A stretch of 64,000 bases of DNA from Cytobacillus firmus NBRC 15306 (GTDB lineage: Bacteria > Bacillota > Bacilli > Bacillales > Cytobacillaceae): positions 1 through 64,000 of the forward strand of contig NZ_BCUY01000009.1 of assembly GCF_001591465.1 (NCBI RefSeq), in the 5' to 3' direction. Made by a program: the position numbers and the translations under genes. Below, piece after piece: positions 25,246-35,141 of this stretch (its first letter is position 1; each line of letters begins with the position of its first letter). Below the pieces are notes generated by a model. That model was not told the DNA's origin. It saw only the letters and a program-made list of their open reading frames with translations, and did no database searches.

Positions 25246-27843
25246 ATGGATGTAAATCGGATGACAGAGCGACTCCAGGAAGGGTTATTGAATGCGCAGT
25301 CCAGAGCTATTCGCGAGCAGCATCAGGAAGTGGATGAAGCCCATTTATTCCTGGCTTTACTGGAGCAGGAAACCAGTCTTGTTTCATTAATACTGTCAAA
25401 AATGCAGATTTCTGCGGAGTCCTTTTCCAATAAAATGCAGGAAGCGCTAAGAAAGAAACCGCAAGTATCCGGTTCAGGAACAGAACAAGGGAAACTGTAT
25501 ATAACCGGTAAACTGCAGCGGATGCTGGCGGACGCAGAAAATTATATGAAAACTTATCAGGACGATTTCATGTCAGTGGAGCATGTATTCATGGCTGCTG
25601 CAGCGGCGGAAACCGAAACGGCAGCAATTTTAAAGTCATACGGGATCAGTAAAGAACAAGTGGAGCAGGCGATTAAAGAAGTTAGGGGGAATCAGAGAGT
25701 GACATCGCAAAATCCTGAATCAACATATGAGGCATTAAAAAAGTATGGAAGGGATCTTGTCTCAGAGGTAAAGAAGGGAAAAGTTGATCCTGTGATTGGC
25801 CGGGATAGCGAGATCAGGAATGTCATTCGCATCCTTTCAAGGAAAACCAAAAATAATCCGGTTTTAATAGGCGAACCTGGGGTTGGGAAAACCGCTATAG
25901 TCGAAGGTCTGGCACAGAGAATTGTCCGTAAGGATGTGCCTGAAGGCCTTAAGGATAAAACCATTTTTGCCCTTGATATGAGCGCTTTAATTGCGGGAGC
26001 CAAATTCCGGGGTGAATTTGAGGAAAGACTGAAAGCGGTTTTAAATGAAGTTAAGAAAAGCGAAGGCAGAATTCTTCTCTTTATTGACGAACTGCACACC
26101 ATTGTAGGTGCGGGCAAAACAGAAGGAGCCATGGATGCAGGGAATATGCTGAAACCCATGCTTGCAAGAGGAGAATTGCACTGTATAGGAGCTACCACAC
26201 TTGAGGAGCACCGCAAATATATCGAAAAAGATCCTGCGCTGGAACGGCGTTTTCAGCAGGTATTGGTGCAGGAGCCGGATGTAGAGGATACAATCTCTAT
26301 TCTAAGAGGGCTGAAGGAGCGCTTTGAAATACATCATGGAGTCAACATCCACGATCGTGCTTTAGTGGCTGCCGCAACCTTATCAGACAGGTATATTACA
26401 GACCGTTTCCTCCCTGATAAGGCGATTGACTTGGTTGACGAAGCCTGTGCTATGATAAGGACCGAAATTGATTCAATGCCATCTGAGCTGGATGAAGTCA
26501 CAAGAAGGGTCATGCAGCTGGAAATAGAAGAAGCGGCACTAAGAAAAGAAAGTGATGAAGCAAGCAAACAGAGACTCGGAGGCCTGCAAAAAGAACTGGC
26601 TGAACTAAAGGATCAGGCAAATAGCATGAAAGCTAAATGGCAGCTTGAAAAAGAAGGAATCCAAAAAGTACAGGAAAAGCGGGAGCAGCTTGAGATAATG
26701 CGCCGTGAACTTGAGGAAGCTGAAAATAATTATGACTTGAATAAAGCAGCAGAACTTCGCCATGGAAGAATCCCGGCTTTGGAGAAGGAATTGAAAGACC
26801 TTGAAAAAGCAGTTAATGAGAATCAAGGGGACCGGCTGCTGAGAGAGGAAGTCACAGAAGAAGAGATTGCTGGCATTGTGGCAAGGTGGACAGGTATTCC
26901 CGTGGTTAAACTTGTTGAAGGTGAACGTGAAAAGCTTCTTCGCCTTGAAAATATCCTTCACGAAAGAGTGATTGGACAGGATGAAGCGGTGCAGCTTGTG
27001 TCAGATGCTGTCCTAAGAGCAAGAGCAGGCATTAAAGATCCGAACCGCCCGATTGGATCTTTCATCTTCCTGGGTCCAACCGGAGTGGGAAAAACAGAAT
27101 TGGCTAAGGCACTTGCACAATCATTGTTCGATAGTGAAGAACAAATAATCAGAATCGATATGTCCGAATATATGGAAAAACATGCTGTATCAAGATTGAT
27201 TGGTGCTCCTCCGGGGTATGTAGGTTATGAGGAAGGCGGTCAGCTGACAGAAGCTGTCAGAAGGAAGCCATACTCAGTAATTCTGCTTGATGAAATTGAG
27301 AAGGCTCATCCAGAAGTATTCAATATCCTCCTGCAGATGCTTGATGATGGAAGGATCACTGACTCACAGGGCCGCACGGTTGATTTTAAAAATACGGTTA
27401 TCATTATGACTTCCAATATCGGCTCCCACTTTCTTCTGGAACGCTCTGCCAATGAGGCAGATATAACTGAAGAGACCAGAGACAATGTACTTGGACAGCT
27501 GAGGAGCCATTTCCGCCCGGAGTTTTTAAACAGAGTGGACGAAATTATCTTGTTTAAGCCTTTAGCTCTCAATGAAATAAAGGGTATTGTATTAAAATTA
27601 ATTACTCAGCTTCAAGCAAGATTATCAGATCAGCATATTAAGTTAAGTATAAATGATGATGCGAGAGAATATATTGCAGAAAACGGATTTGATCCTGTTT
27701 ACGGCGCCAGGCCGCTCAAACGGTTTATCCAAAGGAACGTAGAAACAGCACTCGCCCGCAAAATCATCGCAGGAGAAATTAAAGATCAAAGTGAAGTTAT
27801 TATATCAGCAGAAAACGGCAGAATTGAACTGCTGGTAAAATAA
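25246..27843 (+). CDS. clpB: ATP-dependent disaggregase ClpB
   Basis: 865-residue Hsp100 chaperone that, with DnaK, extracts proteins from aggregates. It has an N-terminal double Clp repeat (1-145), AAA module 1 with Walker [10 protein letters not shown] (near residue 205), a long coiled-coil middle domain (~410-525) that separates ClpB from ClpC, AAA module 2 with Walker [10 protein letters not shown] (near 605), and a C-terminal D2 small domain. The RBS is AAGGAGG. B. subtilis 168 has no clpB, so its presence here and its CtsR box distinguish this lineage. Confidence 0.96.
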   Translation: MDVNRMTERLQEGLLNAQSRAIREQHQEVDEAHLFLALLEQETSLVSLILSKMQISAESFSNKMQEALRKKPQVSGSGTEQGKLYITGKLQRMLADAENYMKTYQDDFMSVEHVFMAAAAAETETAAILKSYGISKEQVEQAIKEVRGNQRVTSQNPESTYEALKKYGRDLVSEVKKGKVDPVIGRDSEIRNVIRILSRKTKNNPVLIGEPGVGKTAIVEGLAQRIVRKDVPEGLKDKTIFALDMSALIAGAKFRGEFEERLKAVLNEVKKSEGRILLFIDELHTIVGAGKTEGAMDAGNMLKPMLARGELHCIGATTLEEHRKYIEKDPALERRFQQVLVQEPDVEDTISILRGLKERFEIHHGVNIHDRALVAAATLSDRYITDRFLPDKAIDLVDEACAMIRTEIDSMPSELDEVTRRVMQLEIEEAALRKESDEASKQRLGGLQKELAELKDQANSMKAKWQLEKEGIQKVQEKREQLEIMRRELEEAENNYDLNKAAELRHGRIPALEKELKDLEKAVNENQGDRLLREEVTEEEIAGIVARWTGIPVVKLVEGEREKLLRLENILHERVIGQDEAVQLVSDAVLRARAGIKDPNRPIGSFIFLGPTGVGKTELAKALAQSLFDSEEQIIRIDMSEYMEKHAVSRLIGAPPGYVGYEEGGQLTEAVRRKPYSVILLDEIEKAHPEVFNILLQMLDDGRITDSQGRTVDFKNTVIIMTSNIGSHFLLERSANEADITEETRDNVLGQLRSHFRPEFLNRVDEIILFKPLALNEIKGIVLKLITQLQARLSDQHIKLSINDDAREYIAENGFDPVYGARPLKRFIQRNVETALARKIIAGEIKDQSEVIISAENGRIELLVK

Positions 27844-27850
27844 GGACACA

Positions 27851-27894
27851 AATGAAAAGAATCATCCTGAGTTAACAGGATGACTCTTTTCATT
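27851..27894. terminator. bidirectional terminator clpB/yjzD
   Basis: A 19-bp nearly perfect inverted repeat, AATGAAAAGAATCATCCTG against CAGGATGACTCTTTTCATT, lies between convergent genes with T-rich tails in both directions. Confidence 0.85.
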
Positions 27895-27912
27895 TCCTGC
27901 AAAAGCTGCAGA

Positions 27913-28104
27913 TTAATGAATTCCTTCTTTCTCAACAGGACCTTCAGGAATGATGGAAGCGACAACAAAAATTAAAACGGTTGTCCCAGCTGCCAGAATG
28001 GTGCCGGTTACAAAATCGTATGGCGCTCCAAGCATTGAGGAAACTACGTACGTTAACATTTGAACAAGAAGGAAAGTCCAGAAGAATGTCCAAAAGTATC
28101 TCAT
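27913..28104 (-). CDS. yjzD: YjzD/DUF2929 small membrane protein
   Basis: 63-residue protein with two hydrophobic segments (FWTFFWTFLLVQMLTYVVSSM and a second covering FVTGTILAAGTTVLIFVVA) and a short charged tail EKEGIH. It matches YjzD of the DUF2929 family, function unknown. It is the conserved neighbour of yjzC in B. subtilis, here separated from it by clpB. The RBS is GAGGTG. Confidence 0.82.
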   Translation of the reverse strand: MRYFWTFFWTFLLVQMLTYVVSSMLGAPYDFVTGTILAAGTTVLIFVVASIIPEGPVEKEGIH

Positions 28105-28283
28105 CTATTTCACCTCTAACATAATTAATCCCTTTTCATATTAGCATAAGCCATTAAAGAAATAAATTTATTTTTTCTCTTTTCAGCCCATTGATGAACT
28201 TGTCTAAAACTAGGCTAATCTCCCTTTCATTTTAAGTTTATTTACATACATTATATTATGCAAACTTGCAAAGGAGTTTTACT

Positions 28284-29021
28284 ATGGAAAGCCGGAACTT
28301 CCAGCTGGATACAGAATGGTGCATGATTCATTACCCAGATAAACCAAGTGGTTTCGGTATTCTGATAATTGGGGATGATCGGCACTTTGTTGATAGAAAC
28401 TGCAGTTTTTGGACTCAGAATGAAGGGAAATATTCATTAATTAAGAAACTAAGACAAGATGGCTATACGATCTTTTATTCAAATTTATACGGAAGGCACT
28501 GGGGATGCGATCGGGCTGTTGAGAAGGCTAAGTACTTGTATGAACATATCACGCGTACAGAAATTATAAACGAAAAGATCCATATTATTGCTGAGGGAAT
28601 GGGAGCATTGGTTGCCCTTAGGTTGCTGCATGAAATGAGTGATTTAATCCGTTCAGCCGTATTAATAAATCCTATACTTTCACTAAAGCATCATCTCGAC
28701 CAGGAAAAAGAGCATAAGTTCTTTTATAAGAAACTATTAAAAGAACTGGCAGCTTCCTATGAAATAGAAAAGGAAAACATAGCAGAACAGCTCAGCAAAC
28801 ATGAAAAAAACCTCACATCCGGCCTTAAAGTCCCCGTCAGAATCATTCAGGTTCTGGCCGGCGGAAGAGCTTACAAGCAATCGGATTATTTAAAGAAACG
28901 ATCCATACAATGGGAAAATGAAAATAGCCCTATCTCAGTGTTTTATATCCTCCCAGATAAAAAACAGCGAATATCTTCCCAAATGACAAGCTTCTTTAAT
29001 AAATATGAAAAAGTCCTATAA
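28284..29021 (+). CDS. yjaU: alpha/beta-hydrolase-like protein YjaU
   Basis: 245-residue protein with the start at 28284 set by AAAGGAG. The fold looks alpha/beta-hydrolase: GFGILIIGDD, then GAMGA-like elbow IAEGMGALVALRLL, in which the usual nucleophile serine position holds Gly-Met. Catalytic activity is therefore doubtful. It is positioned as B. subtilis yjaU, upstream of yjaV-med-comZ. The function is unknown. Confidence 0.72.
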   Translation: MESRNFQLDTEWCMIHYPDKPSGFGILIIGDDRHFVDRNCSFWTQNEGKYSLIKKLRQDGYTIFYSNLYGRHWGCDRAVEKAKYLYEHITRTEIINEKIHIIAEGMGALVALRLLHEMSDLIRSAVLINPILSLKHHLDQEKEHKFFYKKLLKELAASYEIEKENIAEQLSKHEKNLTSGLKVPVRIIQVLAGGRAYKQSDYLKKRSIQWENENSPISVFYILPDKKQRISSQMTSFFNKYEKVL

Positions 29022-29102
29022 TACTGCTGCAATTCCCGCAAAGAAATAAAGACAATCCTTTGAGCATAGAATACATTAATATGCTTCCAAGGAGGAGTGA
29101 AG

Positions 29103-29930
29103 ATGGACAGGGCAGTCATATTAGGGACATTTGAATTTATAGGATTCAGCCTGTGCAAGCATCTTCTGGAACAGGGCTGTGAGATAGATGGAATTCATTT
29201 CGACAAAGAAAAAGATGACGCTTTAATTCACGAAAAACGTCTGACAATCGGACGAAATGCCAATTTCAATGAAAAAAACTATTCTGCATGGATTAAATCT
29301 GGAGAAATACTAAAAAATGACATGATTTTCATAGATATATACGACTTATATATTAGGAATGAGCTTGCCGCTTTAAGGGAGAAGGAGCTTATTGAAGGAT
29401 TTTTTCTGAAAAATATGGCTTTATTCCAGATCCTTCAGGTGAAAATTGTATTCCTTCTCCCTATTCAGTGGCTAAAAGACATCAGCAGAACACACAGCAA
29501 GCTCGAAGATGCTATTGAAATACTTCAAGAAAACAATATTTCAGTTTCATCCTTTTACATGCCTGTCATTTATGGTCCCTGGCAGCCTAAGGAATTCAGT
29601 TTTCATCAGTCTATTGCGAAAGAAAGAGTAATGATAAGTGAAAGAGAATGGATACATGATGCTATCTTTATTGATGATCTCATCAATTTCTTATCAAATT
29701 GTGCAGATAGGTCTTTAGATGAGTCTTACCTATTAAAAAGCAGTATCACCAGGCACTGGCGAAAATGCGCTGACTATCTTTCATTTGACTATAATGAAAA
29801 TTGGAGATATCCCGATTTGGCAATAGGGAAAGTAACTGAAAGAACGATTCAGTGTTCAGTAAAATTCTCCGATGGTCTCGAAAAGCAAAGAAGACATTTT
29901 ATTTCATTAGAAAGCCCGGATGGCTGGTAA
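29103..29930 (+). CDS. yjaV: NAD(P)-dependent epimerase-like protein YjaV
   Basis: 275-residue protein resembling extended short-chain dehydrogenases. It has an N-terminal Rossmann-type strand MDRAVILGTFEFIGFSLCKHL, in which the glycine motif is degraded (GTFEFIG instead of GxxGxxG). A mid region with VIYGPWQP follows, a typical epimerase signature. The start at 29103 follows AAGGAGG; the GTG at 29097 is too close to it. The conserved yjaU-yjaV-med-comZ order suggests a shared but undefined role. Confidence 0.7.
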   Translation: MDRAVILGTFEFIGFSLCKHLLEQGCEIDGIHFDKEKDDALIHEKRLTIGRNANFNEKNYSAWIKSGEILKNDMIFIDIYDLYIRNELAALREKELIEGFFLKNMALFQILQVKIVFLLPIQWLKDISRTHSKLEDAIEILQENNISVSSFYMPVIYGPWQPKEFSFHQSIAKERVMISEREWIHDAIFIDDLINFLSNCADRSLDESYLLKSSITRHWRKCADYLSFDYNENWRYPDLAIGKVTERTIQCSVKFSDGLEKQRRHFISLESPDGW

Positions 29931-30039
29931 ATTGGAAAAAAATCTTTCCATTTGAGATAAAGAAAAGGTAGAATTGAATTAGACTGGTAAATTAAACCGG
30001 CAGCAGGAAGCGAAAGACAGAGAGGCGGAGAAAAAGAAG

Positions 30040-30996
30040 ATGCATAAGACATTAAAGAAATTAGGGATCCTTCTTTTGTGCCTTCTTTTATTGGCCTCCT
30101 GCAGACAGCCGATGTCTGCAGGAAAACTTGAGAAAGCTGGATTATTAGTGCCCGATACTGTCAATGACCAAGTATGGGGGACCAAAGGCTATAAAGGCAT
30201 GCTAAAGATTCAATCCCATTATGATATTGAGGTTTATTATAAAGAAGGCATGAATTCAGAGATGGTTGTTGAAAGAGCTGTTAAAGAGTTTGACCAAAAA
30301 GGTGTAAACCTGATCTTTGGACATGGCAATGAATACGCTGCATACTTTAATAACATCTCAAAAAAATATCCTGACATTCACTTTGTCAGCTTTAATGGTG
30401 ACGCCCAAAATGAAAACACCACCAGTTTGAACTTTGAAGCATATGCCATGGGTTTCTTCGGAGGCATGGTTGCAGGACATATGACGAAAACGAATAATGT
30501 AGGAATACTGGCGGCTTTTGAATGGCAGCCGGAAGTAGAAGGTTTTTATGAAGGTGCAAACTATATCAATGATAATGTAAACGTGCAGATCCAATATGTC
30601 GGCAACTGGGACAATGATAACAAAGCCATCGCTCTTTTGGACAAACTTATTGCCAATAAGACAGATGTTGTCTATCCGGCCGGAGATGGGTATAATGTTC
30701 CTGTCATCGAAAAGCTGAAAGAAGAAGGGCTCTACGCCATCGGCTATATTTCCGATCAGTCTGATTTGGGTGAATCAGTCGTCCTGACCAGTACAATTCA
30801 GCATGTCGATGTTTTATATGAACTAGTGGCAGAAAAATATAACGAAGGCGAACTCGAATCAGGAAATCTATTTTTCGATTTCGAGGATGAAGTGATTTCA
30901 CTTGGAAAATTCAGTCCTGACGTTGACGAAGATTTCAAAAAAGAACTAAATGCTGCCATTGAGAATTACAAAAAAACAGGCAAACTGCCTGAATAG
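30040..30996 (+). CDS. med: Med, lipoprotein of the BMP family, competence regulator
   Basis: 318-residue predicted lipoprotein. The signal is KKLGILLLCLLLLASC, with lipobox L-A-S-C at the twenty-first to twenty-fourth residues or so. The body is a basic-membrane-protein (PnrA-like) substrate-binding fold: AGLLVPDTVNDQVWGTKGY, INFGHG-like NLIFGHGNEYA, EAYAMGFFGGMVAGHMTKT and VYPAGDGYNVPVIEKL. B. subtilis Med positively affects comK expression, and the ligand is unknown. The next gene, comZ, follows after 29 bases as in B. subtilis. Confidence 0.9.
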   Translation: MHKTLKKLGILLLCLLLLASCRQPMSAGKLEKAGLLVPDTVNDQVWGTKGYKGMLKIQSHYDIEVYYKEGMNSEMVVERAVKEFDQKGVNLIFGHGNEYAAYFNNISKKYPDIHFVSFNGDAQNENTTSLNFEAYAMGFFGGMVAGHMTKTNNVGILAAFEWQPEVEGFYEGANYINDNVNVQIQYVGNWDNDNKAIALLDKLIANKTDVVYPAGDGYNVPVIEKLKEEGLYAIGYISDQSDLGESVVLTSTIQHVDVLYELVAEKYNEGELESGNLFFDFEDEVISLGKFSPDVDEDFKKELNAAIENYKKTGKLPE

Positions 30997-31025
30997 TAAT
31001 TACCATACATAGGAGGTACTGCAAG

Positions 31026-31214
31026 ATGAACGAAAAAAACATGGAATTCATGCAAATCGCCATGAAATACCTGCCAGAAGCCAAACAGCAGCTCGACGAA
31101 GCAGGCATCGAACTATCCATGGAAATGATCCAGCCATTCATGAACCTATTCATCAAAGTTATGAACGAAGCCTATGAAATGGGTAAAACGGATGCTTTGA
31201 ATGAAAGTGAATAA
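31026..31214 (+). CDS. comZ: ComZ, late competence regulator
   Basis: 62-residue helical, methionine- and glutamate-rich protein (MNEKNMEFMQIAMKYLPEAK...GKTDALNESE). It matches ComZ, which negatively affects comG transcription in B. subtilis. The RBS is TAGGAGG. It is cotranscribed with med and followed by a terminator. Confidence 0.88.
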   Translation: MNEKNMEFMQIAMKYLPEAKQQLDEAGIELSMEMIQPFMNLFIKVMNEAYEMGKTDALNESE

Positions 31215-31221
31215 TTTGGGA

Positions 31222-31250
31222 AACCAGCCTTTTGGGCTGGTTTTTGTTTT
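31222..31250 (+). terminator. terminator after comZ
   Basis: AACCAGCC, loop tttt, GGGCTGGTT, then TTTGTTTTTT. Confidence 0.88.
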
Positions 31251-31267
31251 TTGGGGAAACTCTGCCC

Positions 31268-31654
31268 CTACTTCTTCCAAAACATCTCCAGCAAAGGACC
31301 CGCTTTTTTCAGCAATGGCTTTAAATGATGAGCTGAAGACATCAGTGTATCAATGTTGCCCATGAGTTCCTCTACGTTTATGTTGTTCAGGATATTGTTT
31401 ACATTTTCTTTGCCGGAACTCTCTGTTTCAGTAGTTTCTCTGCTTTTTCCCCCTAAGAGCCAGTCGTCAGCTTCATGAGCATTTCTGCTTCTGCCTCCGA
31501 AAAGCCACTCGTTTTTCCCGTGATATTCTTCAGCACTGCTGTCGAATTCAATTTTGCCTTCAGCTGGCGTATGGTTTCTGACTTTTTCTCCAAATAAAAA
31601 ATGGGTTAAAGGGTCTTCTGTATTTCCCATGTCTTTTTCATCCTTGTTAAGCAT
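31268..31654 (-). CDS. hypothetical protein with three WLxGGxSR-type repeats
   Basis: 128-residue protein with a clear AAGGAGG RBS, so likely real. It has three copies of a short repeat: THFLFGEKVRNHTP (~17-30), NEWLFGGRSRNAHE (~48-61) and DDWLLGGKSRETTE (~63-76). A predicted helical C-terminus follows, NINVEELMGNIDTLM then LKPLLKKAGPLLEMFWKK, ending in an amphipathic basic/aromatic helix. It occupies the comZ-fabH gap where B. subtilis has small gene yjzB on the same flank, but I cannot show they are related. Some spore-associated proteins look similar in style; no function is claimed. Confidence 0.72.
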   Translation of the reverse strand: MLNKDEKDMGNTEDPLTHFLFGEKVRNHTPAEGKIEFDSSAEEYHGKNEWLFGGRSRNAHEADDWLLGGKSRETTETESSGKENVNNILNNINVEELMGNIDTLMSSAHHLKPLLKKAGPLLEMFWKK

Positions 31655-31756
31655 ATGCCAGTTCCCTCCTTCCAGATGCCTATATTATCAGCATATGAAG
31701 AAAAGTTGACAGGGTATAGACATTTGTGGAGTAAAAGTACGGAAAGGTAAAAAGTG

Positions 31757-31786
31757 TTGCGTTATTGTATAAACTTTTGATAAAAT
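31757..31786 (+). promoter_or_regulatory. promoter of fabH-fabF
   Basis: TTGCGT (31757-31762), 18-base spacer, TAAAAT (31781-31786). The predicted start at about 31793 falls inside the FapR-type box. Confidence 0.55.
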
Positions 31787-31802
31787 TAGTACCAAGTCAT
31801 AA
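31786..31802 (+). promoter_or_regulatory. FapR operator of fabH-fabF
   Basis: TTAGTACCAAGTCATAA carries the full left half (TTAGTACC) of the 17-base FapR operator and a partly degenerate right half. FapR is the malonyl-CoA-responsive repressor of Bacillus lipid genes, and fabHA-fabF is one of its known targets. Confidence 0.7.
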
Positions 31803-31869
31803 TAATTGATAATAATATTTAAATAGAGAATACTTATGGGTTTGTAATTATGAAAGGGAGTGGGGCTCC

Positions 31870-32802
31870 ATGAATGCTGGAATTATAGGAATCGGAAGAT
31901 ATCTTCCTGAAAAAGTGGTAACAAATGCTGATTTGGAGAAAATAGTTGATACTTCTGACGAATGGATCCGGACCAGGACTGGAATTGAAGAGAGAAGAAT
32001 TGCGGATGACAGCATAGATACATCAGATATGGCCTATGAGTCGGCATTAAAGGCATTGGATAATGCAGGCATTGAAGCAGAGGATTTAGATCTGATTTTA
32101 GTTGCAACGGTTACACCGGATAAACCCTTTCCATCTGTTGCCTGCATGCTCCAGGAGAGGCTGAAAGCAAGCAAGGCGGCGGCAATGGATATTAGTGCTG
32201 CATGTGCAGGATTCATGTATGGTATCATAACGGCAAAACAATTTATTGAAACTGGGACATATAAAAATGTTTTAGTAGTAGGTGTAGAAAAGCTTTCAAA
32301 AATTACAGACTGGAATGACCGTAATACTGCCGTTTTATTTGGAGACGGAGCAGGTGCAGCTGTAATTGGGCAAGTCTCGGATGGCCGGGGAATATTATCA
32401 TTTGAATTAGGAGCAGATGGCACTGGCGCAAAGCATCTATACCAGGATGAATATATCATCATGAACGGGCGTGAAGTGTTCAAATTCGCAGTCCGCCAAA
32501 TGGGTGAAAGCTGCATCAACGTACTTGATAAAGCTGGATTATCCAAAGAGGATGTAGATTTCCTAATCCCTCATCAGGCTAATATCCGCATCATGGAAGC
32601 TTCCCGTCAAAGATTAGAACTCCCTGTTGAAAAGATGTCCAAAACAGTGGATAAATACGGAAATACTTCTGCTGCATCTATTCCGATTGCATTGGTGGAA
32701 GAACTGGAAGCGGGTAAAATTAAGGATGATGATTTGCTTGTGATGGTCGGCTTTGGCGGAGGGCTGACCTGGGGAGCCATTGCGATGAGATGGGGAAGAT
32801 AA
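31870..32802 (+). CDS. fabH: 3-oxoacyl-ACP synthase III FabH
   Basis: 310-residue condensing enzyme that starts fatty acid synthesis from acyl-CoA and malonyl-ACP. The catalytic triad is visible: Cys in [11 protein letters not shown] (C112 region), His in [12 protein letters not shown], and Asn in [11 protein letters not shown]. The RBS is GAAAGGGAG. It is followed by fabF, as in the B. subtilis fabHA-fabF operon. Confidence 0.97.
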   Translation: MNAGIIGIGRYLPEKVVTNADLEKIVDTSDEWIRTRTGIEERRIADDSIDTSDMAYESALKALDNAGIEAEDLDLILVATVTPDKPFPSVACMLQERLKASKAAAMDISAACAGFMYGIITAKQFIETGTYKNVLVVGVEKLSKITDWNDRNTAVLFGDGAGAAVIGQVSDGRGILSFELGADGTGAKHLYQDEYIIMNGREVFKFAVRQMGESCINVLDKAGLSKEDVDFLIPHQANIRIMEASRQRLELPVEKMSKTVDKYGNTSAASIPIALVEELEAGKIKDDDLLVMVGFGGGLTWGAIAMRWGR

Positions 32803-32850
32803 GATACCTCATTTTAAATATGATGATAATTTAAAAGGAGCTGCATCAAA

Positions 32851-34089
32851 ATGAATAAAAGAAGAGTTGTCGTTACAGGCATCGGAGCTGTAACACCGCT
32901 TGGAAATAATACAGAGACGACATGGAACAATATTAAATCAGGGGTTTCAGGCGTTGGCCCTCTGACTAGATTAAATGCAGATGAATATCCAGCTAAAGTT
33001 GCTGCAGAGGTAAAGGATTTTAATCCGGAAGATTTTTTTGATAAAAAAGATGCTCGAAAAATGGACCGCTTCACACATTACGCTGTTGCTTCATCCATGA
33101 TGGCTGTTAGAGATGCAAACCTTCAGATTACAGATGAAAATGCTCATCGCATCGGTGTTTGGATTGGTTCAGGCATCGGCGGAATGGAAACATTTGAAAA
33201 TCAATATGAAATATTTATGAAACGTGGATACAGAAGAGTCAGCCCATTCTTCGTGCCAATGATGATTCCGGACATGGCAACTGGCCAAGTCTCGATTTAT
33301 TTAGGGGCAAAAGGGTTTAACTCATGTACAGTGACAGCATGTGCCACTGGTACAAACTCAATCGGAGATGCCTTCAAGGTGATTCAGCGCGGCGATGCCG
33401 ATGCAATGATTTCAGGCGGTGCAGAAGCGCCAATCACAAAAATGTCTGTAGCCGGGTTTTGTGCGAACACCGCGCTTTCAACCAATCCAGATCCAAAAAC
33501 AGCGAGCCGACCATTTGATCAAAATCGTGACGGGTTTGTTATTGGAGAGGGTGCGGGAATTGTAGTACTTGAAGAACTTGAGCATGCACTTGCACGCGGT
33601 GCAAAAATTTATGCTGAAATCGTTGGATATGGCGCTACCGGGGATGCTTATCACATCACTGCACCTGCTCCAGGCGGAGAAGGCGGAGCAAGAGCCATGA
33701 AAATGGCGATAGAAGACGGCGGTTTAAAGCCGGAAGATATCGATTATATAAATGCCCACGGTACAAGTACTGATTATAATGATAAATTTGAAACATTGGC
33801 AATCAAAGAGGTGTTTGGAGAGCATGCCTATAAATTGGCAGTAAGCTCGACTAAATCAATGACAGGACATCTTCTGGGAGCTGCAGGCGGAATTGAAGCC
33901 ATTTTCACAGTTCTGGCACTGAAGGAAGGAATCCTTCCGCCTACCATTAATCTGGAAATCCCGGATCCTGAATGTGATTTAGATTATGTTCCAAATAAGG
34001 CCAGGGAAAAAGAAATAACAGCTGCAATGAGCAATTCACTGGGCTTTGGCGGCCACAATGCAACCATTGTTTTTAAAAGATATGAATAA
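32851..34089 (+). CDS. fabF: beta-ketoacyl-ACP synthase II FabF
   Basis: 412-residue elongating condensing enzyme. The active site is Cys in [13 protein letters not shown], with His in [12 protein letters not shown] and His in [11 protein letters not shown]. Length and motifs are normal. The RBS is AAAGGAG. It is the last gene of the FapR-type operon. Confidence 0.97.
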   Translation: MNKRRVVVTGIGAVTPLGNNTETTWNNIKSGVSGVGPLTRLNADEYPAKVAAEVKDFNPEDFFDKKDARKMDRFTHYAVASSMMAVRDANLQITDENAHRIGVWIGSGIGGMETFENQYEIFMKRGYRRVSPFFVPMMIPDMATGQVSIYLGAKGFNSCTVTACATGTNSIGDAFKVIQRGDADAMISGGAEAPITKMSVAGFCANTALSTNPDPKTASRPFDQNRDGFVIGEGAGIVVLEELEHALARGAKIYAEIVGYGATGDAYHITAPAPGGEGGARAMKMAIEDGGLKPEDIDYINAHGTSTDYNDKFETLAIKEVFGEHAYKLAVSSTKSMTGHLLGAAGGIEAIFTVLALKEGILPPTINLEIPDPECDLDYVPNKAREKEITAAMSNSLGFGGHNATIVFKRYE

Positions 34090-34098
34090 GAAATAACC

Positions 34099-34144
34099 AA
34101 AGCTGATTTAAGGGAAGTCAAACCTCCTTTGAATCAGCTTTTTT
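34099..34144 (+). terminator. terminator after fabF
   Basis: AAGCTGATT pairs with AATCAGCTT around an inner GGG/CCTCC structure, followed by TTTTTT. Confidence 0.8.
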
Positions 34145-34196
34145 GATTAACAAAATCCTTATACCTACATATTATCGAGTATAAGGAGGTGCAGAA

Positions 34197-34984
34197 ATGG
34201 GATAGTTAGAACAGATTTATGGCTCGAGGAAGGCTTTAAGGAACCTCTTAAAATATGTGAAAAGCTTACCGGCCCCTTCAATGATGATAATCCCCGAAAA
34301 ATCTATGAGTATCTAACAGGCTTCGGCATGTATACACCTGACCGGTTCAGCAGGAATATTTTCAATGAGTTAAAAGAAAAGAAAGTGTGGGATCTGGCAA
34401 AAAACATTCACTTAAAATATAGGAGGAAGTGGGCGGGGCCTGACATCAATGTTTACATTTTCCCGTCTGCTGGAGGCGGACTATTTTCGCGTCATTCTGG
34501 TAAATCGGGAGTATCCTTTGCAAATATGCTCTTTCTGTTTCTTCCTTCAGAAATAGAAGAAGCTGAACTAGAGGCTTTATTTGTGCATGAATATCACCAT
34601 GTCTGCAGAATTAACTCACAGAAAAAAAAGATTGAAGAATTTACGCTGCTCGATTCCATTATACTGGAAGGGCTTGCCGAACATTCAGTAGAAATATACT
34701 GTGGAGAGAAGTTCAGGGGATCCTGGTGCACCAGATATTCAAAAGAAGAAATCAGGAATTTCTGGGATAAATTGATCAAAGCTCAGTTGAAATTAAAAAA
34801 GAATGAGAGGCTCCATCAGAAGATACTGTATGGTGAAAGACCCTACCCTACATTACTTGGCTATGCTGCTGGCTACGAAATTATAAGGGAATTTAGAGAG
34901 AAAAAAAGTTTTTCTACAAAACTATCTTTTAGTGCGCCATCCGAATATTTTGTAGACCAAACTTTATATAAACTGGAGTCGTAA
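34197..34984 (+). pseudogene. yjaZ: YjaZ-like DUF2268 putative zinc protease, frameshift at codon 2
   Basis: The ATG at 34197 has an ideal TAAGGAGG upstream but hits a stop after two codons (ATG GGA TAG). One base later the frame is open from 34205 to 34984 and reads VRTDLWLEEGFKEPLKICEK, then the main domain. Insertion of one G into the GGG run would give 262 residues, the B. subtilis YjaZ length. The domain holds the metalloprotease motif HEYHH with the downstream Glu in ILEGLAEH, typical of DUF2268. As read, translation could begin only at an internal ATG (34328) without an RBS. It is either an assembly error or a recent lesion. Confidence 0.8.
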
Positions 34985-34991
34985 TCGCTTT

Positions 34992-35018
34992 AAAGCCCTA
35001 AAATGCGGGCTTTTTTTT
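34992..35018 (+). terminator. terminator after yjaZ
   Basis: AAGCCC, loop, GGGCTT followed by a long T-run. Confidence 0.82.
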
Positions 35019-35058
35019 TAGTATAGAAAAATGAATTTTAACAAATTTTAAAAAAATC

Positions 35059-35087
35059 TTGCAATTGTAATAACTTTGTAATAATAT
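35059..35087 (+). promoter_or_regulatory. sigma-A promoter of app operon
   Basis: TTGCAA (35059-35064), 17-base spacer, TAATAT (35082-35087), start near 35094. Confidence 0.7.
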
Positions 35088-35104
35088 TTTAGACAAATAG
35101 AATG

Positions 35105-35119
35105 AATTAACAGAATAAT
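35105..35119 (+). promoter_or_regulatory. weak CodY-like box at app
   Basis: AATTAACAGAATAAT has four mismatches to AATTTTCWGAAAATT and lies inside a GAATTA/TAATTC palindrome just after the predicted start. Peptide transporters are known CodY targets in Bacillus. By motif score alone this is weak. Confidence 0.3.
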
Positions 35120-35141
35120 TCGAAAAGGTAAGAGGTGTCCT

